Source of the DNA: Kalymmatonema hyalinum WJT4-NPBG1
GTDB lineage: Bacteria > Cyanobacteriota > Cyanobacteriia > Cyanobacteriales > Nostocaceae
Reading direction: 5' to 3'
NCBI GenBank assembly: GCA_019359075.1
Contig: JAHHIB010000026.1
Span: 1 to 64,000, forward strand
DNA: 64,000 bases
Part shown: piece after piece, positions 24,981 through 33,809 of the stretch
Position numbering within the stretch: the first letter of the stretch is position 1
How the letters are laid out: every line of letters begins with the position of its first letter
The notes under the pieces: model-generated
The model's input: only the letters and a program-made list of their open reading frames with translations
What the model was told of the DNA's origin: nothing
Database searches by the model: none
Program-made: the position numbers and the translations under genes

Positions 24981-26906
24981 CTAATTTGATTTTGGGCGAG
25001 AAAACTGATAAGGCGACTTAAACTTCTCTACAGGTACACCCTTAAGCGCTCTCAACATAAAATCGCGCCAGATAGGAGCAACCATAGTGCCGCCCGTCGC
25101 ACCGCTTGCCAAAGTTCTGTTGTCGTCCCGACCTACCCAAACAGCAGTTGTTAATTGGGGTACAGTACCAACAAACCAAATATCCTTTTCGGAGGAAGTT
25201 GTTCCTGTCTTACCTGCTGCTGGGCGGTCTATTGCAGCATTTTTACCAGTACCATCATTAATGACAGAGCGCATTGTATCAACAACTGCTGCTGACGCCC
25301 AAGGATCGAGAACTTGCTGCGGTTTGGGTGTGTTGTCAAGCAACACGTTGCCATTACTATCAGTCACACGAGCAATAATCGTCGTTGGCGACTGCCAGCC
25401 ATAATTAGCAAAGGTCGCATAAGCACCTGCCATTTCCAACGGTGTCATACCAATAGCACCTAAAGGTAGAGAAGTCACGGGTTCCATCGGACTCATAATA
25501 CCCAAGGTGCGGCAGGTTTCAACAACCTTATTCATCCCTACAGCCTTGCCTAGCTTAATGACAGGAATATTTCGAGATAGCTTGAGAGCGGTACGAATTG
25601 ACATTGCTCCCCCATAGCTACTATCGTAGTTTCGCGGGTGGTACCAACCGTCACCATCTCGATAGCTCACGGGGCTATCGTACACTGTTGACTCTGGTCC
25701 ATACTTACCAGTTGCAAAGGCAGCGTAGTAAACAAACGGCTTAAAAGCAGAGCCAGGTTGGCGAAAAGCTTGAGTTGCGCGGTTGAATTCGCTGGTTTTA
25801 GGATCTACACCACCCACCAGTGCTTTGACAAAATGGGTGCGGGGGTCAACTGCAACTAGAGCAATTTGGTTCTTAGATAACCCTTGCCCGCGTAGTCTAT
25901 TATGCCACTTACTGACAGTGCTTTCCGCCATCCGTTGGAAGTCGGTATCTACTGTAGTTTGAATTCGCATACCACCCTTGAGCAGCGCTTCACGACCAAA
26001 TTTTTTCGCTATTTCTTGGGCTACGGCGTTTGTCACATAAGGTAAGGCGCTCCCTTGGAATGACCTAATCTTACCGAGTTTGATTGGTTGTTTGAGGGCG
26101 TTATCGTAGTCTTGTTGGGTGATCCAGCCCAAATCCTTCATCCGCCCCAAAACTATTTTCTGCTGCTCTTTTGCCTTGTTCATATTGACAAACGGGCTAT
26201 ATTCTTCTGGGGCTTGGATCAAAGCAGCCATCATCGCCGACTCAGCCAAGGTTAAATTTTCGGCAGACTTGTTGAAGTAACTGCGTGCTGCTGTTTGTAC
26301 GCCATAGTTGTTATGACCCCAATAAACTTGGTTGAGGTACATTTCCAAAATTTGGTCTTTGCTGAGAATTTGCTCCAAGCGAATTGCCAGTACTCCCTCT
26401 GCTATCTTACGGGTAACGGCACGTTTGTGAGACAAGAAAAGGTTTTTTACCAACTGCATGGTAATGGTTGAACCACCCTCACGCACGCCACCTGCTGACC
26501 AGTTGGTGACTACTGCACGTCCAACGCCTTTAGGATTAATGCCGTGGTGATAATAAAAGTCACTGTCTTCACTCGCCAGTACTGCCCGCTTCAGGTCTGG
26601 AGAAATTCTATCTAATGATACGACTTCACGGTTGGCTTCTCCGTGAATACTTGTCAACAGTTTGCCCTTGAGGTCAAAGATATAAGTCGTTTCTGATGGC
26701 AAGAAGCTGCGTAACTGTCTAACATCTGGCAAATTGCGGAAACTAACGGCTAAGCCAACCAGTCCTCCCGCTACAATAGAACTTGCCAGCATAGTGACGG
26801 ATAGTAGAGTACCGCCAGCTACCTGACCTACTCCTTTGAAAAACTCAAAACCCGACGCAGCTGGCTGAGGTTGGGGCTGCTTATTTTCAAAAGTTCTGGA
26901 CGACAC
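24981..26906 (-). CDS. Class A penicillin-binding protein (PBP1A-like)
   Basis: The 641-residue bifunctional peptidoglycan synthase has a short cytoplasmic tail, one TM helix (about 33-56), a GT51 glycosyltransferase domain (catalytic Glu113 in ASEDSDFYYHHG; GGSTITMQLVKNLFL; EMYLNQVYWG), and a transpeptidase domain with Ser386-x-x-Lys389 (RQPGSAFKPF), Ser444-Arg-Asn446 and Lys566-Thr-Gly568 (AAGKTGTTSSEKD). It polymerises and crosslinks lipid II-derived strands outside the plasma membrane. Several class A PBPs are typical of filamentous cyanobacteria. Which paralogue this is cannot be decided. All catalytic motifs are intact. Confidence 0.95.
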   Translation of the reverse strand: MSSRTFENKQPQPQPAASGFEFFKGVGQVAGGTLLSVTMLASSIVAGGLVGLAVSFRNLPDVRQLRSFLPSETTYIFDLKGKLLTSIHGEANREVVSLDRISPDLKRAVLASEDSDFYYHHGINPKGVGRAVVTNWSAGGVREGGSTITMQLVKNLFLSHKRAVTRKIAEGVLAIRLEQILSKDQILEMYLNQVYWGHNNYGVQTAARSYFNKSAENLTLAESAMMAALIQAPEEYSPFVNMNKAKEQQKIVLGRMKDLGWITQQDYDNALKQPIKLGKIRSFQGSALPYVTNAVAQEIAKKFGREALLKGGMRIQTTVDTDFQRMAESTVSKWHNRLRGQGLSKNQIALVAVDPRTHFVKALVGGVDPKTSEFNRATQAFRQPGSAFKPFVYYAAFATGKYGPESTVYDSPVSYRDGDGWYHPRNYDSSYGGAMSIRTALKLSRNIPVIKLGKAVGMNKVVETCRTLGIMSPMEPVTSLPLGAIGMTPLEMAGAYATFANYGWQSPTTIIARVTDSNGNVLLDNTPKPQQVLDPWASAAVVDTMRSVINDGTGKNAAIDRPAAGKTGTTSSEKDIWFVGTVPQLTTAVWVGRDDNRTLASGATGGTMVAPIWRDFMLRALKGVPVEKFKSPYQFSRPKSN

Positions 26907-27081
26907 GGCGATTTCACTTCCTCACTTGTAAATATAAGTGTAATGTCTTGGTGAAGCAAGGCGGCTAATTTTTTGTAATTATATTAGTTTGGCAGAAGAC
27001 TTTGAGTAATACAAATTGTCAGTGACCATAATCAATCCTACTTTGATAGTGCAAAGCGTAAACAGTCAATCTCCTAGTAGT

Positions 27082-28251
27082 ATGACCCAAGATTTTTCTT
27101 GGTTGCGTCGTGGTGTTGTTGAAATTTTCCCACAACCTACTGATTCTGAAAGTGAAATTGAAAGTCTAGAAAAGCGTTTGACAATAACTGATCGACCTTT
27201 AAGGGTTAAATTAGGAATTGATCCGACAGGTGCGGATATTCATCTCGGTCATACCATACCAGTGCGAAAACTGCGAGCGTTTCAAGATGCGGGTCATACA
27301 GCAGTACTTATTATTGGTGATTTTACAGCTCGCATTGGCGATCCGACAGGCAAATCTGAGGTACGTCGCCAACTTTCAGAACAAGAGGTGGCGAAAAACG
27401 CTCAAACTTATCTTGACCAAATGCGATCTATTTTGGATTTTGATACACCAGGTAGGTTGGAGGTGCGTTACAACTCCGAATGGCTGTCTAAGCTAGACTT
27501 GGGCAAAATTTTAGAGTTACTCTCCACAATGACAGTGGGGCAGATGCTGGCTAAAGAGGGCTTCGCGGAACGCTATAAAAAAGAGAATCCTATTTTCCTT
27601 CATGAGTTCCTGTACCCGCTGATGCAAGGCTATGATTCTGTCGCCGTTGAAGCAGATGTGGAATTAGGAGGGACTGATCAAAAGTTTAACATTGCCGTAG
27701 GGCGTGATTTACAGCGCCATTTTGGGCAAAAACCGCAGTATGGGCTGCTGCTACCAATTTTGATTGGTTTGGATGGTGTACAAAAAATGTCCAAATCTCT
27801 AAGTAATTATGTGGGTTTATCAGAACATCCAACCCAGAAATATCAAAAGCTGCAGCAAGTTCCAGACCATCTCCTGAAGGAGTATTTTACACTGCTTACT
27901 GATTTACCATTAGAGAAACTGCCAGAAAATCCACGCGATCGCCAAAAACTCCTAGCACAGGAAATCGTCAAACAGTATCATGGGGAACAAGCTGTTAAGG
28001 ACATTGAGGCGGGTGACGTTCCAGAATTTTCCTTGGCGCTCGTCCAGTTTCCCGCTAAGCTAGCATACCTTCTGAATGCAAGTGGCTTGTGTAAAAGTAG
28101 TGGGGAAGGTAGGCGGAAAATTCAAGAAGGTGGAGTGCGCCTTGATGGCGATCGCATCACCGATGTTGACACCACTTTTGCTGACAAGAGTGAATTGCAC
28201 GGACGAGTTTTGCAACTGGGGAAAAATAAGTTTGTCCGACTGATACCTTAA
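27082..28251 (+). CDS. tyrS: Tyrosyl-tRNA synthetase
   Basis: A 389-residue class I aminoacyl-tRNA synthetase. I chose the ATG at 27082 ([19 protein letters not shown]), since the longer frame starts at a TTG (27016) and adds an atypical serine/asparagine-rich leader. The HIGH-type motif is HLGH at residues 54-57 ([18 protein letters not shown]) and the KMSKS loop is [18 protein letters not shown]-terminal S4 RNA-binding domain ([19 protein letters not shown]) follows. It charges tRNA-Tyr. The length matches the TyrZ-like bacterial form. Confidence 0.96.
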   Translation: MTQDFSWLRRGVVEIFPQPTDSESEIESLEKRLTITDRPLRVKLGIDPTGADIHLGHTIPVRKLRAFQDAGHTAVLIIGDFTARIGDPTGKSEVRRQLSEQEVAKNAQTYLDQMRSILDFDTPGRLEVRYNSEWLSKLDLGKILELLSTMTVGQMLAKEGFAERYKKENPIFLHEFLYPLMQGYDSVAVEADVELGGTDQKFNIAVGRDLQRHFGQKPQYGLLLPILIGLDGVQKMSKSLSNYVGLSEHPTQKYQKLQQVPDHLLKEYFTLLTDLPLEKLPENPRDRQKLLAQEIVKQYHGEQAVKDIEAGDVPEFSLALVQFPAKLAYLLNASGLCKSSGEGRRKIQEGGVRLDGDRITDVDTTFADKSELHGRVLQLGKNKFVRLIP

Positions 28252-28324
28252 TGAAGTGGGGGCACAGGGCACTGCGCCTCTACACTCCACTCTCCAGTTG
28301 TGTTAAAAAGTCATAAAAAGATAT

Positions 28325-28397
28325 TTAGAACCACAGATGGACACTCATGGGACACAGATAATTAACTAGTGTTCCATGAGTGTTAATCTGTGGTTTG
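28325..28397. repeat. Copy of the 'cacagatgg' interspersed repeat, inverted pair
   Basis: accacagatggacactcatg is followed by a near-inverse copy, ccatgagtgttaatctgtgg, so the pair can form a long stem. Related copies lie near 24317, 35108, 45690 and 45850. It lies between tyrS and pyrF and may act as a terminator. Confidence 0.7.
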
Positions 28398-28431
28398 ATT
28401 TTTATTACTCTTGACTTTTGCCAGAGGGTTA

Positions 28432-29145
28432 ATGAATATAAAAGAGCGAATTATCGTACCTCTAGATGTACCAGATGAGCAGGCGGCGATCGCCCTGATC
28501 GAACGGCTTGAGTGTGTCACTTTCTGGAAAGTTGGCTTGGAGTTATTTACAAGCACAGGACCAAAAATTCTGGAGGTGCTAAAATCTCGGCAAAAACGTA
28601 TTTTCCTGGATTTGAAGTTTCATGACATCCCCAACACCGTTGCTGGTGCTTGTCGTGCGGCTGCTCGTTACGGTGTTGATTTGCTGACAATTCATGCTTC
28701 ATCTGGTAAAGATGCCTTGAAAGCAGCCACTGAGGCGGCATATGTAGGAGCAACAGATGCAGGTGTGAAACCGCCGAAGTTAATTGCCATTACCCTGTTG
28801 ACAAGTATTTCTTCCAGGCAGCTAGCGTTTGATTTGAAAATTCCCCTAGAATTACCAGAATATGCTCAACAGATGGCTCTGATGGCTCAAGAGATGGGTT
28901 TGGATGGGGCGGTTTGCTCACCCCAAGAAGTAGCACAATTGCGACAAACGAGTGGAGATGATTTTTTGCTGGTTTGTCCGGGGATACGTCCAACTTGGGC
29001 AGACAAAGGTGATCAAGCGCGATCGCTCACTCCTGCACAAGCCTTCAAAGCAGGAGCAAATTACCTCGTTATTGGGCGTCCCATCACCGCAGATCCCAAT
29101 CCAGAGTTAGCTTGGAAGAGGATTATTGAAGAATTAGTGACATGA
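28432..29145 (+). CDS. pyrF: Orotidine 5'-phosphate decarboxylase
   Basis: A 237-residue TIM-barrel enzyme making UMP from OMP in pyrimidine synthesis. I chose the ATG at 28432 with agagg upstream, because the longer frame uses a TTG at 28411. Motifs are [11 protein letters not shown] at the start, the catalytic Asp60-x-Lys62-x-x-Asp65 array in [24 protein letters not shown] in the middle, CPGIRP, and the phosphate-binding [19 protein letters not shown] near the end. Its stop overlaps the next gene's start (ATGA), which indicates translational coupling. Confidence 0.97.
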   Translation: MNIKERIIVPLDVPDEQAAIALIERLECVTFWKVGLELFTSTGPKILEVLKSRQKRIFLDLKFHDIPNTVAGACRAAARYGVDLLTIHASSGKDALKAATEAAYVGATDAGVKPPKLIAITLLTSISSRQLAFDLKIPLELPEYAQQMALMAQEMGLDGAVCSPQEVAQLRQTSGDDFLLVCPGIRPTWADKGDQARSLTPAQAFKAGANYLVIGRPITADPNPELAWKRIIEELVT

Positions 29146-29789
29146 AGTCAGCAGTCAAAAAGAAAAATAAAAGCTTGTGTCTTTTTTGTTGTGGCTTCTG
29201 GCTATTAATATCAAATGCTGTGGATACCTCAGTACAAGCGAAGAAACTCACCCCTAACCCCTCCCCACACGCCCAGAGGGAAACCGTTGGTGGGAAGAAG
29301 TCTTCTTGCGGTAACCAAAATCTAGAAGCTTTAACAACTGGGCTGTTGCGAGATTTACCGAGTTATGCCAATCGCGCCAGTCAACGCGCCCGTCGTTTAA
29401 GCAGAGCAACTGACGTTTACAGTTATATGGTAGTCGCGGGAAGACCTGAGTTTGCACCGCTACCTCTTAACCCTAGCGGATACACCACAGATTCACTGAA
29501 AACGGCGTCAGTTGGAGTCGAACAAGTCTTTTTTACGACTTTAGAGCGACAGTACACCGCAGGCAAAGCAGTTCCATTGCAGCAATTCCACTGGTTGTTT
29601 TTAACAAAAACAAAGAGTGATTGGCGTTTTGTGATGATGTATTCCCAAACTGGTTTGCATCCTAAGAACCAGCCGCCTACACCACCACGCGATAGTAGTA
29701 ATGGTGACATTGCTCAAGCAATTAATGCTTGGTTGCGAGATTGTCAAGCGGGAAGCGTGCGTATGCGTTCTGGGAATTTGGGAAGCTAA
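29142..29789 (+). CDS. Secreted hypothetical protein coupled to pyrF
   Basis: The 215-residue protein overlaps pyrF by 4 bp. The N-terminus is a probable signal sequence ([23 protein letters not shown]). The stretch [20 protein letters not shown] looks like a translated interspersed repeat (compare cacccctaacccct near 44030). The mature part begins [20 protein letters not shown] and includes [31 protein letters not shown] and [15 protein letters not shown]. This looks like a conserved cyanobacterial family without named function. The link with pyrF may only be positional. The 3' end overlaps the convergent Gly-rich gene by 4 bp. Confidence 0.7.
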   Translation: MKSAVKKKNKSLCLFCCGFWLLISNAVDTSVQAKKLTPNPSPHAQRETVGGKKSSCGNQNLEALTTGLLRDLPSYANRASQRARRLSRATDVYSYMVVAGRPEFAPLPLNPSGYTTDSLKTASVGVEQVFFTTLERQYTAGKAVPLQQFHWLFLTKTKSDWRFVMMYSQTGLHPKNQPPTPPRDSSNGDIAQAINAWLRDCQAGSVRMRSGNLGS

Positions 29790-30085
29790 TCTCCCCCGCC
29801 CCCACCATCACAACCGCCGCCACCACCGCCATCAAATCCTCCACTGTCGCAACCGCCGCCATCATAGCTGCTACCGCTGTCATATCCGCCAGCATCACTA
29901 CCGTACCAACCGCTGTCGCTGCAGCTACTGTCATATCCTCCAGTATCACCACCATACGAACCGCTGTCGCTCCTTCCACTAGAACGGTTACGGGATTTGC
30001 TTTTACCACTTCCAGAGGAACCGCTGTCATGTACAATACTTAGCACCACTAGCACAACTATAAACAATCCGAGGAACCCCAACAT
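29786..30085 (-). CDS. Membrane-anchored Gly/Ser/Asp-rich low-complexity protein
   Basis: The 99-residue protein has one N-terminal TM helix (MLGFLGLFIVVLVVLSIVH), a short basic stretch (GSGKSKSRNRSSGR), then an extracytoplasmic Gly/Ser/Asp/Tyr-rich tail. Repeats include GGDTGGYDSSCSDSGWYG and SDAGGYDSGS, ending in runs of Gly with isolated Cys. Competing frames exist, but this one has a strong ribosome-binding site (aaggaga, 6 bp before the ATG), so I believe it is real. Such small repeat proteins occur in cyanobacteria without known role. It overlaps the 3' end of the opposite-strand gene. Confidence 0.6.
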   Translation of the reverse strand: MLGFLGLFIVVLVVLSIVHDSGSSGSGKSKSRNRSSGRSDSGSYGGDTGGYDSSCSDSGWYGSDAGGYDSGSSYDGGGCDSGGFDGGGGGGCDGGGGGD

Positions 30086-30278
30086 AAGCTTTCTCCTTGG
30101 CAGTAGTAGGTGACTCCACGCTCAACCATTTGCCCCAAATTTAGGAATACCCCAAGTTAAGGGCGTTTCAGGTGCCGGGAGCGTTTTACTTTTGTAGGAA
30201 TAAAGTTAGCTACCAAGTGAAGCGATCGCATTCCGGATTTTCTACCAAACTTTTGGTAAAATACCTGATGCTTGCCAG

Positions 30279-30965
30279 CTAGTGGTTGTTCTGAATTTCA
30301 TCAAACTTGGCACGCACTGCTTGTACATCTTGCCACATCAGCCATTTAGGCTTGCCGACTTCACGGGATTGGTTACGTAGTAAATAAGACGGGTGGAAAA
30401 TCGGCATACACAACCGCCCGTCCCACTCGATCCACTGTCCGCGAATTTTGGTAATTGCGCGTTTCTCACCAGTTAATCCTTTTACAGCCGTTGCGCCCGC
30501 CAAAAGAATGATTTTTGGATCAACCAAGCGAATTTGTTCCAACAGGTAAGGTTTGCAAGCCTCCATTTCTTCAGTGGTGGGAACCCGATTACCTGGAGGT
30601 CTACACTTGTTGATATTACTGATAAATATATCTTTTTCAGTATCTAAGTTAACAGATGCCAAAATTTTCTCCAGCAACTGTCCTGCCTTTCCCACAAATG
30701 GCAACCCAGTTTCGTCTTCATTTTGACCTGGTGCTTCCCCCACAACCATGATTGGCGCTTTAAGATTGCCACGTCCAACAACGGCATGAGTGCGTGTGTC
30801 TCCCAACCCACAACGGTGACACTGGTTGCAATGCTGTGCAACTTCAGTGATACTGGCATAGGTTCCAGGAGGAATGGGAATTTTAGCGTTTGTGGGAATT
30901 AGCTCTTTTTGGTCATTTGAGTCAAAATTTGACTCCTCAAAGAGGCTGAGTTGTTCGTTGCTCAT
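30279..30965 (-). CDS. Type 4 uracil-DNA glycosylase (Fe-S)
   Basis: The 228-residue family 4 UDG contains the iron-sulfur cysteines (CNQCHRCGLGDTRTHAVVG and INKCRPPGNR), motif A IMVVGEAPGQNEDETGLPFVG, and the C-terminal MPIFHPSYLLRN loop. It excises uracil from DNA to start base-excision repair of deaminated cytosine. The length and cysteine spacing fit the family. An extra N-terminal segment of about 40 residues (MSNEQLSLFEESNFD...) is variable. It is monocistronic. Confidence 0.93.
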   Translation of the reverse strand: MSNEQLSLFEESNFDSNDQKELIPTNAKIPIPPGTYASITEVAQHCNQCHRCGLGDTRTHAVVGRGNLKAPIMVVGEAPGQNEDETGLPFVGKAGQLLEKILASVNLDTEKDIFISNINKCRPPGNRVPTTEEMEACKPYLLEQIRLVDPKIILLAGATAVKGLTGEKRAITKIRGQWIEWDGRLCMPIFHPSYLLRNQSREVGKPKWLMWQDVQAVRAKFDEIQNNH

Positions 30966-31055
30966 GAAAATTTTTAATATTCGCGCAAGTGCAAGCTATG
31001 ACGTCTGGGTTTTCTCAAGAGTGTAGGTCAACCTAACTCGATTGCTGATATTGAA

Positions 31056-31268
31056 TCAAGAATCCTGTTGAAGTTGTGTTTGTACTGGTTTAACAACGAC
31101 ACGACCATTTTCCACAACAGTGCAGTTTTTAGATCTGCTTTTGCCATGATTCCCTGGGTCATGAGCACATGGCGTTTTCTCAGTACACTGCGTTTTATGG
31201 TATTGAATATTTTGCTCTTGTTGTTGATTAAGGGTGACAGCACAACAAGCAGAAGTGGTTAACGACAT
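31056..31268 (-). CDS. Small hypothetical Cys-containing protein (doubtful)
   Basis: A 70-residue frame starting MSLTTSACCAVTLNQQQEQN contains TQCTEKTPCAHDPGNHGKSR and ends VVVKPVQTQLQQDS. I use the ATG at 31268. The longer frame starts at 31373 without a supporting ribosome-binding site. It has no signal peptide or TM helix and four or five cysteines in the first two thirds. I do not recognise it. It could be spurious, as it has no near-consensus ribosome-binding site and its neighbourhood is repeat-rich. Confidence 0.3.
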   Translation of the reverse strand: MSLTTSACCAVTLNQQQEQNIQYHKTQCTEKTPCAHDPGNHGKSRSKNCTVVENGRVVVKPVQTQLQQDS

Positions 31269-31474
31269 ATTATAATATTTTGCTCTCTGTATACTATTAT
31301 CGCTCGATTCAGTCTTGGTTTTACAGGAAATACTTATCTGCTTAATAGTAGGTGAGTAATAATACTTAAACAAGATGACATGGAACAGAAAAGTTTACGC
31401 GTATAAATTCTTTAGAGTGGCGGATGAGTTGAGGGTTCAACCCCTCACGAAGAATGCATTCTGACTCCTGAATT

Positions 31475-31535
31475 CTGTGCCTCCTCCGGAGGAGCTGCGC
31501 AAACGCGTAGCGTGTCCGCAGGACATATTCTGACT
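31475..31535. repeat. GC-rich interspersed palindromic repeat
   Basis: It contains cctcctccggaggagctgcg (a palindrome cctccggagg) and cgcgtagcgtgtccgcagga. The latter half matches, inverted, the element at 362-437. It is out of character with the AT-rich surroundings. Confidence 0.65.
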
Positions 31536-31645
31536 TCTTGTTTTGACATCTTTCTGTCATATTTGCACCTCAAACTAAAAGTAGTGTTGTCCATAAATAT
31601 CAACTTCAATTACGTGATTCGATACAAAGGGGTTGATGACTATTA

Positions 31646-32176
31646 ATGTTGAAATTTTTAACTGTAGGTGCTGTCATAGCTACTGTTTTTAACACGCAAG
31701 TGAATGGCAGTTTATTAAGTTCACCGGAAAGCGTTGTTAATCAGACACTCAAAGCTAGTCCATTAAATTTAGTAGTAACAGATGTAATAGCTAATGCTCA
31801 TAGTGAATTGACTAATACTCAAGCTTCAATAGATTTCCCAGACTCTAGTGATACTCGAGAAGTGGTAGAACAAATAGACCCAACAGGAATAATGTTAGGT
31901 CTATTGGTAGTTGGTAGTCTTGCTGTTGCAGTTACTCTCAGTACACAAAATGACAATAATCGCTCTATTACTAAAATTAGCCAACAGAGCAAAACAGATA
32001 CCATTCTCCTTAAGCAAGCAAGTCCTAGGCTTCAGCAGAAACTCCTGAGACTTTTGCATAATGATTGGGATGCCGCAAACCGCCTTTTATCCAAAGTCAA
32101 AATGAAAAATCCTAATAGGTCGGTTAACTGGTATGTAGAGAAAGTCATTTATGATTTGGAACGCGATCGCGCTTAG
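31646..32176 (+). CDS. Hypothetical membrane/secreted protein
   Basis: The 176-residue protein has an N-terminal hydrophobic segment (LKFLTVGAVIATVF) and an internal TM-like helix (GIMLGLLVVGSLAVAVTLS at about 82-100). A charged C-terminal helical region of about 55 residues (RLQQKLLRLLHNDWDAANRL, WYVEKVIYDLERDRA) follows. The C-terminal piece resembles short helical tails found on several cyanobacterial hypothetical proteins. No family name can be given. A strong terminator follows, supporting transcription as a single gene. Confidence 0.6.
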   Translation: MLKFLTVGAVIATVFNTQVNGSLLSSPESVVNQTLKASPLNLVVTDVIANAHSELTNTQASIDFPDSSDTREVVEQIDPTGIMLGLLVVGSLAVAVTLSTQNDNNRSITKISQQSKTDTILLKQASPRLQQKLLRLLHNDWDAANRLLSKVKMKNPNRSVNWYVEKVIYDLERDRA

Positions 32177-32542
32177 CCAAGTGCCGCTCATTCTGGGTAT
32201 TAGAATCAAATCTTTTGTGTTAATCCCCTATTGAGGGATTAACACTGTTGATTTTTTTATCTGTAATTTTGACATCTTTTTATCTTATTATCATTGACTC
32301 AATGACTCTTACAAAAACTGAAATCCTTGTACGACAAGAGCTTTCGTATTGCTAATCAACTCATAAAACTGAGATTATGGAGTTGTAGACGACATTTTTA
32401 TACCACTTCAGGAGCTATAGGATAGTTAACTAGATGCCATATTTTCATGTGGCTGCAGTGATCATGTTGCTGGAAATGCAAATTTCAAACTGCTCCTAGT
32501 TATGGCGTCGGTGAACATCCAACGACGAAGGAAGAACAAATC
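32177..32542. other. 366-bp intergenic stretch after the hypothetical gene
   Basis: It holds the terminator at 32217-32258 and then AT-rich DNA without a reading frame. The leader of the acyl-CoA dehydrogenase gene (from about 32400) is less AT-rich and shows no recognised regulatory element. Confidence 0.5.
32217..32258 (+). terminator. Rho-independent terminator
   Basis: gtgttaatccc pairs with gggattaacac around an 8-nt loop and is followed by tgttgattttttt. It lies 40 bp after the hypothetical gene stop. This is the clearest intrinsic terminator in the window. Confidence 0.88.
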
Positions 32543-33739
32543 ATGATTGACTTCAGCCTCACTCCCGAACAGCGGATGTTGCAGTCAAAAGCGCGTGACT
32601 TTGCCGAAAGAGAGATTAAGCCTATTGTTCAAATCATTGAGGAATCTAATAATCCAGAAATTGAACCTTGGGATTTCTGTCAAAGTCTGTTCCGCAAAGG
32701 AACCGAACTAGGATTCACGTCATTGTTGCTTCCAAAAGAGTACGGTGGTTTGGGAGGAAAATGTGTAGACCTTGTTTTGGTTCTGGAAGAAGTGGGTGCT
32801 GCTGATGTCAGCATTGCGTCTAGCTACTTCAATCTGACGGCGGCAATGTCGCTTTTTGTAACTAGGGCTGGAACAAGCGAACAGCAAAAGCGGATATTAT
32901 CGCACGTCCTTTCTGGAGAACCTCACTTGTATAGCGCTGCAGAGAGTGAGCCAAACGTCGCAACCTCAGATTTGTTCTGTCCGCTACCAGATGCCAACAT
33001 CGGAATTAAGACCTTTGCACAACGCGATGGCGATGCATATATCCTGAACGGGAAAAAATCGTCGTTGGTGACAAATGCTGGCATTGCCGATGCATATTTT
33101 ATTATTGCACGTACAGATCTCGATAAGCCTTTAGGCGAGAGTATGTCCATATTCTACGTGCCAGCAAATACTCCAGGTCTTAAATTTGGCAAGCGCACTG
33201 AGATGATTGGCTGGAAACCCTCGCATCATGCAGAAATTCATCTTGATAACGTGAGAGTACCCGCAGAGAATCTGCTTGGGCAAGAGGGCGAAGCGGCAAA
33301 ACTCCTGATGTTGCTTCCTGAAGTGGCTATTGGACTTGCAGCTTCTTATGTGGGTTTAGCTCGGGCTGCTTATGAGTATGCCCTAGATTATGCTAAAAAG
33401 CGGGTCAGCTGGGGTCGTCCAATTATTCAGCATCAGGCAGTAGCTTTGAAGCTGGCTGATATGATGATAAACACTCAAGCTGCGCGATTGACGGTATGGG
33501 ACGCAGCTTATACCGCAGACACTAATCCCCAACTCGCTGCGATGGTGAAGGCACCAGCAGCTAAAACTTTTGCTGTGGATGTGGCAATCAAAAACGCGCA
33601 AACAGCAATGGAAATTTTGGGTGGCTATGGAGTAACCAAGGAGTCCCAAGCGGGTAAATTTCTTGCGGATGCCTCTATTGGATACTCATGTGACTTCACG
33701 CGAGAAGTGTTGCGTCTTGGGCTTGTTAACTGTTTGTAG
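32543..33739 (+). CDS. Acyl-CoA dehydrogenase family flavoprotein
   Basis: The 398-residue protein has the three acyl-CoA dehydrogenase domains: helical N-terminal (DFSLTPEQRMLQSKARDFAE), beta middle (YSAAESEPNVATSD, YILNGKKSSLVTNAGIADAYF) and helical C-terminal (GLARAAYEYALDYAKKRVSWGRPIIQHQAVALKLADM, AMEILGGYGVTKESQAGK). Members oxidise acyl-CoA thioesters with FAD. At the usual catalytic 'YEGTSEIQR' site this protein reads GYSCDFTREVLRLGL, so the standard glutamate is missing. A Glu in LLMLLPEVAIGLAAS lies near the alternative position of isovaleryl/long-chain enzymes, about one residue off. Beta-oxidation is unusual in cyanobacteria and no partner gene is adjacent, so a specialised or acquired role is likely. 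Confidence 0.85.
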   Translation: MIDFSLTPEQRMLQSKARDFAEREIKPIVQIIEESNNPEIEPWDFCQSLFRKGTELGFTSLLLPKEYGGLGGKCVDLVLVLEEVGAADVSIASSYFNLTAAMSLFVTRAGTSEQQKRILSHVLSGEPHLYSAAESEPNVATSDLFCPLPDANIGIKTFAQRDGDAYILNGKKSSLVTNAGIADAYFIIARTDLDKPLGESMSIFYVPANTPGLKFGKRTEMIGWKPSHHAEIHLDNVRVPAENLLGQEGEAAKLLMLLPEVAIGLAASYVGLARAAYEYALDYAKKRVSWGRPIIQHQAVALKLADMMINTQAARLTVWDAAYTADTNPQLAAMVKAPAAKTFAVDVAIKNAQTAMEILGGYGVTKESQAGKFLADASIGYSCDFTREVLRLGLVNCL

Positions 33740-33770
33740 CTTTATCAGCTAAAACACATTTAGTGAAGTA

Positions 33771-33799
33771 CCCTAAGTTCCGCTACGCGGAACTTAGGG
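33771..33799. repeat. Hairpin at the 3' side of tnpB (possible right end/terminator)
   Basis: ccctaagttccgc and gcggaacttaggg form a perfect 13-bp stem with loop tac. It lies 11 bp beyond the tnpB stop. It could be the subterminal hairpin of an IS200/IS605-type right end, part of the guide RNA scaffold, or a terminator for the acyl-CoA dehydrogenase gene. Confidence 0.7.
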
Positions 33800-33809
33800 C
33801 TTCCTGACC

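Larger units (their letters stand above)
30966..31645. other. 680-bp stretch with one doubtful small ORF and repeats
   Basis: Apart from the small Cys-containing frame at 31056-31268 and the GC-rich repeat at 31475-31535, nothing supportable was found. The right part should hold the promoter of the hypothetical gene at 31646. Confidence 0.5.

Noticed and set aside
29701-30043. Two + strand frames rich in His/Thr opposite the Gly-rich gene
   Set aside because: The minus-strand frame has a good ribosome-binding site and a TM helix; the + strand frames are side effects of the repetitive codons.
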